DNA of 64,000 nt from Sanchytrium tribonematis (lineage: Eukaryota > Sanchytriomycota > Sanchytriomycetes > Sanchytriales > Sanchytriaceae): NCBI GenBank assembly GCA_018985235.1, contig JADGIG010000003.1:1-64000 (forward strand). Direction: 5' to 3'. Shown here piece by piece: positions 57,938 through 64,000 of this stretch. Under the pieces are notes generated by a model, which saw only the letters and a program-made list of their open reading frames with translations, made no database searches and was not told the DNA's origin. Made by a program: the position numbers and the translations under genes. Position 1 is the first letter of the stretch, and every line of letters starts with the position of its first letter.

Positions 57938-58542
57938 AAATCTTCATTGGTAACATTACCAGATGAATCTAATAAACTGGGTAACCTAAAAACATCCAAA
58001 GTTAATTGATCGTTGCATTCCAATATAAACAAATCAGTCGTGTACGGCTTTTCAATCTTCACAAATCCTCTGTATTCGGTTTTTTTCAAAATTTCAGTCG
58101 AATATTCCGTAATATAACAAAAGTCGTAAAAGCTTAAATCAAGAAATTCGTCGCAAATAATAATACAAGTCATTTTGGTTTTTCTCATTTGATAAAGCTC
58201 TTCTGCTGTTGGATTAGAAACAAATACCAGTAAGCCATTGTTGAGAACTTCAAACTTTTTTAGATTTTTGACTTGATAATTTTGATGATTTAAATTCATA
58301 ATTCCTTCCTTCAATGGCTCTAGGTGCTCAACAATCTGTTCTATTTTATCGTGTTCGTATTGATAAGCGATGTTAAATTTAACTTTGGATAATTTAGTTT
58401 CAATTTTAGGAAGATACAGCTCGATATCGTGTGGATTGTATACATACAATTCAGGTTCTTTAAGAAGTAGCAAGCTACATAAAAGATTGCCAAAAGGACC
58501 AGTTATCCCGTGAATTTTATTAGCGGATAATTTAATTGTCAT
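57934..58542 (-). CDS. Unrecognised protein
   Basis: This 202-residue protein has a hydrophobic opening (KIHGITGPFGNLLCSLLLL), which is not a cleaved signal, and mixed alpha/beta content. Alternating beta strands (LYVYN, LLVFVSN, MTCIIICDEF) might form a small Rossmann-like or RecA-like sheet, but there is no P-loop. A match to Elongator's ELP5/ELP6 was considered and not supported. ATG at 58542 is preferred over the preceding TTG. The gene ends by overlapping NAD synthetase by four bases and lies 27 bases after METTL25 on the same strand. Confidence 0.6.
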   Translation of the reverse strand: MTIKLSANKIHGITGPFGNLLCSLLLLKEPELYVYNPHDIELYLPKIETKLSKVKFNIAYQYEHDKIEQIVEHLEPLKEGIMNLNHQNYQVKNLKKFEVLNNGLLVFVSNPTAEELYQMRKTKMTCIIICDEFLDLSFYDFCYITEYSTEILKKTEYRGFVKIEKPYTTDLFILECNDQLTLDVFRLPSLLDSSGNVTNEDF

Positions 58543-58569
58543 CAAGTATTTCGATCAAGGAGATAACTT

Positions 58570-59703
58570 TTATTTCAAAGCATATAAAATATGACAACGC
58601 GGGCTGCTTTCTGGAAACAATTTGTATAGTTCACATTTATGACCTTGTTCAATTATATATTGCTGTTTATCCAAAAGGAAAAAATATTCGAGTAATCTAC
58701 CTGCACATATAAATCGTTTAAGTAAGGAAATTTTTAAATGATGCAATAAATTTTGGTCAAACTCAATATCAGAAATAGGATTTAAGCTCAGGGACTCGAT
58801 GAAATACTTTTTGTAGCTTTGGTAGTTTTCAAATTTCAAATACTTCAATTTTCCACTGATGGGATGAAAAACTTCATTAGAATAGTCGTAGCCTGATTTA
58901 TGACACTCTGCTTTAAATCTTGTTCTATATTCTAATTTTTTAAGCCATTCTAGTACATCTTTGTTATCTTTCCAAGTAATTGTAGAATGACTTGCAATGT
59001 TTTTACTGGACAGTAACTGAATTACGTCTAGAAATTGGTATCGCATGAGAATATCAAATCCTTTTTTGGAAAGTGGTATATATTGGTTGTCAGTTTTATG
59101 ATAGCAGCAAGGAGCGTGAAGTAATCCTTTAATTTTTTTGTTGGTGCAGAATTCTTTCATAATGAATACGCTTAAATCACCACAAGTGTGCAAAGCCGAC
59201 AATATACAATTTTCCGAAATCAATTTTCCAAGTGAATTTTCAATTACGTAGTGATTTAATACAGCTATGCCTCGCTGTTCAGCAACCTCACAAAGCTTTT
59301 TCTGTCCCTCCACAACAACGCAGTTTCGGTACCCGTATATAGAGCGAAGCAAAAGACACAGATTCCCTTTGCCACCTCCTACATCCACTATTTCACTGCA
59401 ATTTGTTTGTTCGACCATGCCTTTGATAACTGGCATATATAATTCGCACTCATTTTTCTTCTTCAGACCAATCCCAGTGGTCTGCCATCTGTTTAAATCT
59501 AACGGAGTGACCTTGAATTGAGGTATTGTCACCTCAAACTTTCTATTTTGTAAAAGGTTAGCGAATTCATAATAACTATGATTTGAACAGAATTGAATTT
59601 CTAATTTTGTGAGAGAATCCGCCCAAGATAGATCAATCAGCCAGTCATTTGGGTGGTAAAGCAAGTTTTTGTATGTCAATAGCTCTTGTAGAATGACTTC
59701 CAT
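58570..59703 (-). CDS. METTL25: METTL25/RRNAD1-like SAM-dependent methyltransferase
   Basis: This 377-residue protein has the METTL25 signature: MVEQTNCSEIVDVGGGKGNLCLLL (SAM motif I near 111), then LSALHTCGDLSVFIM (about 168) and LLHAPCCYHK (about 190). LSxxxG... near PLSKKGFD matches the CCYHxL...FPLS pattern. RNA methylation is presumed for this family, but the substrate is unproven. ATG at 59703 is used, since the upstream start is TTG. It shares a 36-base intergenic region with the divergent DPH3. All the family's key sequence blocks are intact. Confidence 0.88.
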   Translation of the reverse strand: MEVILQELLTYKNLLYHPNDWLIDLSWADSLTKLEIQFCSNHSYYEFANLLQNRKFEVTIPQFKVTPLDLNRWQTTGIGLKKKNECELYMPVIKGMVEQTNCSEIVDVGGGKGNLCLLLRSIYGYRNCVVVEGQKKLCEVAEQRGIAVLNHYVIENSLGKLISENCILSALHTCGDLSVFIMKEFCTNKKIKGLLHAPCCYHKTDNQYIPLSKKGFDILMRYQFLDVIQLLSSKNIASHSTITWKDNKDVLEWLKKLEYRTRFKAECHKSGYDYSNEVFHPISGKLKYLKFENYQSYKKYFIESLSLNPISDIEFDQNLLHHLKISLLKRFICAGRLLEYFFLLDKQQYIIEQGHKCELYKLFPESSPRCHILYALK

Positions 59704-59739
59704 GGAATTCAAGTGAGGAGAAAACACATTTATCAAATT

Positions 59740-59985
59740 ATGTCTTCTGCAATTTACGACGAAATAGAATTTGAGGATTTCATTTATGACTCTGTTTCTA
59801 AAATATTTACATATCCGTGTCCTTGTGGCGACAATTTTGTTATTTCTCTTAATGATTTACTTGAGGGAGAGGACATTGCCAAATGCCCTAGTTGCACCTT
59901 ACAAATCAAAGTTATTTATGAAATAGAAGACGTTGAAGACTTTGAGGAAGCTGAAATCAATGAAGTTAGTGTGAAAGCCTGCTGA
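59740..59985 (+). CDS. DPH3: DPH3/KTI11, CSL zinc-finger protein
   Basis: This 81-residue protein has the full CSL zinc motif: YDEIEFEDF at the start, then CPCGDNF and CPSCTLQIKVIY, which supply the four zinc cysteines. DPH3 donates electrons for diphthamide synthesis on eEF2 and supports Elongator. ELP1 is encoded at 35038, so both arms of the wobble-uridine pathway are present in the window. Start ATG at 59740 follows a longer open stretch that begins with a different codon. The C-terminus is short and acidic, as usual. Confidence 0.95.
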   Translation: MSSAIYDEIEFEDFIYDSVSKIFTYPCPCGDNFVISLNDLLEGEDIAKCPSCTLQIKVIYEIEDVEDFEEAEINEVSVKAC

Positions 59986-60027
59986 GACTAAAATTATGCA
60001 AAATTTAATAAATCTCCTTTTAATTTT

Positions 60028-60372
60028 ATGTCTTCCAGATTAAAAGAATATCTCGAGCAATCATCATTCAGTATGTATTCTTCGTTTGGTCAGGCTGATT
60101 ACAGTTCCCTTTTTGAGCCTCGGAAAGGACAAAAGCTTACTGGTGACAATTTTACACCTTTAGATGATTCTGCAAAAGATTTTGGAAATAAAAGTAAGAA
60201 TCACAAAGCAATACCCAAAAAGCCAAGTGTGATGGAAGCGCAGCCAAAAAATGAATTGTTCAGAGTACGCAAAATTTCATCCAATGAGCAAGAGTCTACA
60301 CCAGATGAATTCGATACACAAAATCAGAATGATGACATGCAAATAAGTAATTCAGAAAGCCCACAGCAATAA
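60028..60372 (+). CDS. Small disordered polar protein
   Basis: This 114-residue protein is mostly polar, with many Ser, Gln, Glu and Lys residues, and has no signal or membrane segment. The opening (MSSRLKEYLEQSSFSMYSSFGQADYSSLF) is the least biased part. No family is recognisable. The stop lies inside AATAAA (60368-60373), and the last 21 bases overlap the convergent gene at 60352. Because of the bias and size, the call is moderate. Confidence 0.5.
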   Translation: MSSRLKEYLEQSSFSMYSSFGQADYSSLFEPRKGQKLTGDNFTPLDDSAKDFGNKSKNHKAIPKKPSVMEAQPKNELFRVRKISSNEQESTPDEFDTQNQNDDMQISNSESPQQ

Positions 60373-60609
60373 ATACGAATGCAAGAACTCTTTATTAAGT
60401 CTGTTTCTAACATCATTCCATGGGTTATACTTCCGTTCTTCGTTGTAAAATAAGTATCCAAGAAAAGCTGGAAAAAGAACTGCTCTGGTTAAAACATAGC
60501 GAGCATTATATGAGTTCCATCGAAAATAGTGGTCATAGCCATCTCTAAATGCAACCCATCTTTCAATTGCTGTATCAGGGACAAAATTAGTGAGGAATTT
60601 ATGACCCAT
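60352..60609 (-). CDS. Possible complex I subunit NDUFB4-like
   Basis: This 85-residue protein has one membrane segment at about residues 40-58 (VLTRAVLFPAFLGYLFY). The opening contains AIERWVAFRDGYDHYFRWNS, then NARYVLTRAVL, NEERKYNP and a short tail. The pattern, with an aromatic and arginine-rich stretch, a single helix and a GYL-Y-N turn, is like NDUFB4/B15, a small membrane subunit of respiratory complex I. Homology is based on a few residues and size. If true, the organism has a full respiratory chain. The first ATG is at 60609. Confidence 0.45.
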   Translation of the reverse strand: MGHKFLTNFVPDTAIERWVAFRDGYDHYFRWNSYNARYVLTRAVLFPAFLGYLFYNEERKYNPWNDVRNRLNKEFLHSYLLLWAF

Positions 60610-60638
60610 TAAGTAACAAGGAGCATAAAAGTTTTATT

Positions 60639-61412
60639 TCAAAACATAAGCAATGCAAGTATATAAACAATACTCAAAGGAAGACTCACACGCTTACCAC
60701 TAGGGCTATCCTTCGGTTTGACACTGTATTGGAATGTGTAATTTGTACAAGAATTTGAAATGCCAGAGAAATTTTTCATAAGAAAATTACTTACGTCTTG
60801 CATTTCTGTAACGGTCATGGTATGCCCTGAATCGTGTTCACAGCGATACAAATTTGCATTGGAATATCTCACGGAATCTATAAATATATTGGTCGACGAT
60901 GTAAAGCTGATAATCGATAAAATATCTTTCGATCCGCCACTATAAGCCATGATTTTTGGAACATCATGAACATTATTATAATCTTCTGAATAAACAAATC
61001 CGCCTGACATGGAAACAACCAACTGAATTTTATCTGCTCTCAGGAAAGCTAAATGAGAACACATAATAGCTCCAGCAGAGAATCCTGCAACATACACTGT
61101 AGCAATTTGCACTTCTTTGAGTATAGCATCAAATAGATTAACATCAGTCATTGTCTCAGAATTTACAAGGTACCACTCGAATTGATTAGGGCCTATCACA
61201 CTCTTAGGGGACGCAACAACAATATCTGTCATTTGTTGATACCAAGTCTGATCAACATATTCGGTAGGATCGCCGCCTGTTCTGTGAAAATAAACTACTA
61301 GAACATTGGCCAATCCTTTTTGCGTGGCATAATATTGCCTTGCTTCACCATTCACTGTAATGCTATTCAACTGCCCCCCAACAAATGCAGAAATAAGTAA
61401 AATGTGAATCAT
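60639..61412 (-). CDS. GPI-type secreted alpha/beta hydrolase, copy A
   Basis: This 257-residue protein has a signal peptide (HILLISAFVGG) and an alpha/beta-hydrolase fold with nucleophile GFSAG (near 131) and a C-terminal CEHDSGHT histidine. A short hydrophobic tail (LPLSIVYILALLMF) looks like a GPI-anchor signal. SGGSKD near 176 may hold the catalytic acid. The closest known shapes are secreted PHB-depolymerase or feruloyl-esterase-like proteins. It is a tandem paralog of the copy at 61463 in the same orientation, with 50 bases between the ORFs. The substrate is unknown. Confidence 0.75.
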   Translation of the reverse strand: MIHILLISAFVGGQLNSITVNGEARQYYATQKGLANVLVVYFHRTGGDPTEYVDQTWYQQMTDIVVASPKSVIGPNQFEWYLVNSETMTDVNLFDAILKEVQIATVYVAGFSAGAIMCSHLAFLRADKIQLVVSMSGGFVYSEDYNNVHDVPKIMAYSGGSKDILSIISFTSSTNIFIDSVRYSNANLYRCEHDSGHTMTVTEMQDVSNFLMKNFSGISNSCTNYTFQYSVKPKDSPSGKRVSLPLSIVYILALLMF

Positions 61413-61462
61413 CAATTATGAAGAGGTGTTTCAAATTGGGAAATCCTATATTTTTCGGAAAA

Positions 61463-62287
61463 TTAACTACCAGATAAAAAATAGAGGAGCCAGAAGAAAT
61501 TACAGCCGTGAATTATGAGACTTGAACTGTCAACATCTTTGAGTAAATTTTCATTCTGTGCGATGGTACTTTGTTTGAAAAGACAGTCTTTCGGTTTGGT
61601 ATAATTAGCAAAATTCGTAATCTTTAAAAAATTAATGGCACTAGCCTGCTCGAGTTCGGTTATTTTGTGTCCCTTATTGTGCTCACAAACAAATAAAATC
61701 GAATTCTTATTCATCGCTTCCGAAATATACCTGTTTGTCGCAGTTTGGAAGGACACCAGTGCTACTGAATCCAAATGTCCACCATTGTATATCATCGTTG
61801 GGGGCACTATGGTATTATTGTAGCTATTTTCTATAAGGAAGCCGCCACTAAATATAACGGAAGACGCAATCATATTTTGCCTAAGGAATGTCATATGGGC
61901 TACATGTATGCCTCCTGCAGAAAATCCCATAAGATGAATTTTTTTCCTATCGATTTGTGTTCCTAAAGCTGTAATCAAGTTATCCGAAAGTTCAATATCA
62001 TCTAAATCGTCACTCAGAACAATGTGCCATTCAAATTCTGAAGGGCCAATATCGCTCTTCGGTGCACATATTATCGTATTGTTAGGAACGTGTTTATACC
62101 AGTAAGATTTTTGGTACTTAAGAACGTCCTCGCTTGTGCCATGGAAATATAAAATTAACGAATTGTTCTCATCTTTTTCGCCTCGCTTTGAGCAGTAGAC
62201 TTCCCTGGTTTTACTTCCTATCTGAAATTGATTGAACTGACTAAAAATGATTTCTTTTGACAACAACAGTGACAAAAAAATTATCAT
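61463..62287 (-). CDS. GPI-type secreted alpha/beta hydrolase, copy B
   Basis: This 274-residue protein has a strongly hydrophobic signal peptide (IIFLSLLLSKEIIF), a hydrolase fold with GFSAGG and a CEHNKGHK histidine. It has a GPI-like C-terminal tail (GCNFFWLLYFL). The core order of blocks (YFHGTSED, FEWHIV, GFSAGG, FSGGF, YNGGHLDS) follows copy A, but identity is modest, so the duplication is old. ATG at 62287 is used, as the frame upstream starts with TTG. The pair is the clearest example of a surface or secreted enzyme family in the window. Cell-wall or host polymer degradation is conceivable but unproven. Confidence 0.75.
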   Translation of the reverse strand: MIIFLSLLLSKEIIFSQFNQFQIGSKTREVYCSKRGEKDENNSLILYFHGTSEDVLKYQKSYWYKHVPNNTIICAPKSDIGPSEFEWHIVLSDDLDDIELSDNLITALGTQIDRKKIHLMGFSAGGIHVAHMTFLRQNMIASSVIFSGGFLIENSYNNTIVPPTMIYNGGHLDSVALVSFQTATNRYISEAMNKNSILFVCEHNKGHKITELEQASAINFLKITNFANYTKPKDCLFKQSTIAQNENLLKDVDSSSLIIHGCNFFWLLYFLSGS

Positions 62288-62331
62288 GTGATACAAAGGA
62301 TACAAACAATTTAAAAAAAATGCACAGTGAT

Positions 62332-63129
62332 TTATTCATCCGAAAACTCATCAGAATAATTTTCTCGAAATTCTTGCCTTCTCGCCCTTCGTCTAGGTCT
62401 ATTAGTGTTACCTCTACGAGATTCATCATCTACCGGCCTGGTGACTTCATCGTCAGAGTATATGTCTTCTCTTTCTACTATCCTTTCTCGCCTTGGTCTT
62501 TTATTTGTCCTCTTTGGTTTCTCTGGCTTATAAGTTACATGATTTCGCATAATATTAATGTCATAATCAACTTCGCTAGGTTTCAATTTCTCGCCAGGTC
62601 TACCCAGAGGCTTCTTTTTCGAATTCGCAAGTCTTTCCAGTATTTCTTCCGGAGTTTCACTATCATTAAGTATCATCTTAGAATACGGCATATTTGTGTC
62701 ATTAGATATTTTGCCTGGGTCTTTCCGGCCAAAGCTGGTTACAGAATTTTGATTTCGGTCAGTTTCAATTATTTTTTTGCGTTCATTCAGGACTTCCATG
62801 AAATTTCCAAAAATGGAATCGGATATTCTGATAAAATCAGCTTCTATGTAATCTTTCATGTTTGTGGCTGTTTTTACAGCTTCTTCTGATATGTTTTTAA
62901 ATGTTTCCTCCGATTCTCGTATCTGGTCTATTCTATTCTTGTCTAGAAGTTTTTCATAATATTGTAGCAAAGGGTGCTGTTTTTGTGTAATTTGCTCCAA
63001 CTCCTTTTCTAGCATGCGAATTTGTTTTTTGTGAGGGTCTTCATGCTTTAGCTTTTTTACTTCTTCAGAAATATGCCAATATCTTTTTTCTGCGTCGCTT
63101 ATCCCAATTTCTTCACTGAGACTTCCCAT
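62332..63129 (-). CDS. Eisosome/PIL1-like helical protein, possible
   Basis: This 265-residue protein has a coiled region (about 18-80) with EEVKKLKHEDPHKKQIRMLE. That is close to the PIL1/LSP1 BAR-domain pattern of a K-DP-pair followed by LE-EL (DEIAHLKYKDPQ...VLEQEL in fungi). The last 85 residues are very basic and Arg-rich with acidic islands (RPRRERIVERED) and look disordered. PIL1/LSP1 form eisosomes at the plasma membrane in fungi. The usual N-terminal BAR part of about 120 residues is missing, with no exon visible upstream, so this may be a different coiled-coil protein. ATG at 63129 follows a GTG start and an open, ATG-less leader. Confidence 0.4.
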   Translation of the reverse strand: MGSLSEEIGISDAEKRYWHISEEVKKLKHEDPHKKQIRMLEKELEQITQKQHPLLQYYEKLLDKNRIDQIRESEETFKNISEEAVKTATNMKDYIEADFIRISDSIFGNFMEVLNERKKIIETDRNQNSVTSFGRKDPGKISNDTNMPYSKMILNDSETPEEILERLANSKKKPLGRPGEKLKPSEVDYDINIMRNHVTYKPEKPKRTNKRPRRERIVEREDIYSDDEVTRPVDDESRRGNTNRPRRRARRQEFRENYSDEFSDE

Positions 63130-63282
63130 AATGTAACAAGGAGACACGTGTCTGATTGGTTTTGCAAAATAGGCTTGTCCAAAAATAAACCGAATAGTTG
63201 CATAAATTTTACTTATTAATATTCAACTGAATATTTGAATAGGGTTGGAATAAAATATAGAACTGTGTCCAAATTTGTACTC

Positions 63283-64000
63283 TCAAGATGATTTTGGGTG
63301 AGTCACATCCTCTCCCATAAGACTAGATAAACTAGATGAATATCGCTTATAATGTTGCTTTTTGGTAGTGTGAAATGAAAGTATAGCTGCCACAATGCTA
63401 GCAAACAAGGCGCCGAAAACCAAGAATAAATAATTATAATCGAAAGGAGTATCATTAGCGTCGATGTCTTTTGAATTCTCAGAATTTTTGTCTAAATGAA
63501 AATGAATTACATGATGATAGTAAAGAGTAAACATTGAAACAATTTTGCAGTGGTGACGAGATTACTAAATTAGAATCTGTGAAAGTGACTGAAGCTCCAA
63601 ATCCACTGTTTGGAGACCCATACAATTGATCTAATTTATAATACGGGAGTCCACTATTTGGTTTCAAAAATCTAGATTCGTCGGAAAAAGCTTGCCCAGG
63701 TAAGTTTCTACTTAAAATTGAAACAAAAGGCTCGATTGGATCCGTGACTATTACGAAAAGACCATTTTTCATTGAACTTATTCTTGAGCCATTAATTGAC
63801 ATTGAACTATTGTATTTTAATGAATCTCTTTCATAAAAATTAATCTTGTCGTTATTTTGGGTAATCAAATAAAAGTCATTCAGAACTGCATTTATGATAG
63901 AGGAGCTTTGCTCTACTATCCTGACCTGTTTAAGCTTGAGATTTTCAATTTTAAATTGGGTAATTTCGTTTCCGAAAGTAAATATGTCAGAGTCATCGCA
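63283..64000 (-). CDS. FG-GAP repeat single-pass membrane protein, C-terminal part (runs off right edge, two exons)
   Basis: The visible exon 1 part is 64000-63511 and exon 2 is 63491-63283. The frame is open to the window edge. The ectodomain ends in YGSPNSGFGASVTFTDSNLVISSP, an FG-GAP repeat of the integrin-alpha type (FGxSV... VVxxP). Splicing joins LLSS to YKNSENSKDID. A membrane segment follows (NYLFLVFGALFASIVAAILSF) and then a short basic cytosolic tail. No KxGFF motif is present, so a true integrin-alpha is not proven. FG-GAP proteins of this shape are also known outside animals. The gene's N-terminal part is beyond the window. Confidence 0.75.
63492..63510 (-). other. 19-nt spliceosomal intron in right-edge FG-GAP gene
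   Basis: The intron reads gtaattcattttcatttag. It is phase 1: T joins AC to give Tyr-Lys-Asn, leading to the membrane segment. TCAT is the TNAY element. Confidence 0.9.

Noticed and set aside
1-64000. Ciliate nuclear code or bacterial operon structure
   Set aside because: TAA, TAG and TGA all end conserved proteins, and the genes are typical eukaryotic families with spliceosomal introns; close spacing alone does not show operons.
1-64000. Transposons, virus-like elements, tRNA or rRNA genes
   Set aside because: No integrase, reverse transcriptase, transposase or capsid-like frame, no terminal repeats, and no tRNA A/B-box pair was seen in the short gaps.

Overview
The window is a piece of a very compact, AT-rich nuclear genome from a single-celled eukaryote with a respiring mitochondrion. 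About 54 protein genes fill 64 kb on both strands, and no stretch longer than about 220 bases lacks a gene. TAA, TAG and TGA all act as stops, so the standard code applies. I saw no tRNA, rRNA, transposon, virus-like element or CRISPR array. The gene set is that of a full eukaryotic cell: clathrin adaptor, GARP and COG tethers, Elongator, ISWI and SWI/SNF remodellers, an actin-nucleation system (WASP plus ARPC5), autophagy (ATG4), eIF2B, spliceosome and lariat-debranching factors, DNA repair, and a mitochondrial Era GTPase. The lineage is uncertain. A reduced or early-branching fungus-like or protist lineage would fit. A fungal-type ammonium transporter and an eisosome-like protein lean towards fungi; the intron size resembles chlorarachniophyte nucleomorphs, heterotrich ciliates and mikrocytid Rhizaria.

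The main discovery is the introns. Twelve genes are split by tiny introns: eleven are exactly 19 nt and one is 20 nt. Removing each one restores a known protein family or a continuous frame. All twelve start GTA(A/T) and end (T/C)AG. All carry TNAY with its A six bases from the 3' end (intron position 14 of 19), which looks like a branch point locked in place. Ordinary ORF calling splits every one of these genes into two pieces. The same window encodes DBR1 (lariat debranching) and PRP19 (spliceosome).

Layout. 1-5.6 kb: an unrecognised protein cut by the left edge, a two-pass membrane protein, NAD kinase, AP-1 sigma and a GRAM/VASt lipid-transfer protein. 5.7-12.5 kb: CorA, a PEX12-like protein, mitochondrial Era, a possible ELYS-like protein and VPS53. 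12.5-20.4 kb: ISWI, a HIRIP3-like chaperone, a coiled-coil protein, an AIR1/ZCCHC7-like zinc-knuckle protein, a GYF-domain protein and a DNAJC3-like co-chaperone. 20.6-28.4 kb: peroxiredoxin 6, a membrane protein, eIF2B-epsilon, ATG4, ENY2/Sus1 and an ammonium transporter. 28.4-41.6 kb: WASP, GCLC, PRP19, COG3, an ankyrin protein, ELP1, UNG, DNMT2, a RAD9-like clamp and ARPC5. 41.6-52.7 kb: a BRG1/STH1-type remodeller, DBR1, DNA2, an FHA-like protein, a BRO1-domain protein and ARFRP1. 52.7-64 kb: an unknown gene, an RNase H2B-like protein, the FG-GAP protein TIP, NAD synthetase, METTL25, DPH3, a possible complex I subunit, two tandem GPI-type hydrolases, an eisosome-like protein and an FG-GAP membrane protein cut by the right edge.

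Genes are packed tail-to-tail or head-to-head with gaps of 4-200 bases. Several overlap at stop codons, and one same-strand pair shares an ATGA. Functional groups are scattered rather than clustered, although some partners fall in the same window: WASP with ARPC5, ELP1 with DPH3, and DBR1 with PRP19.
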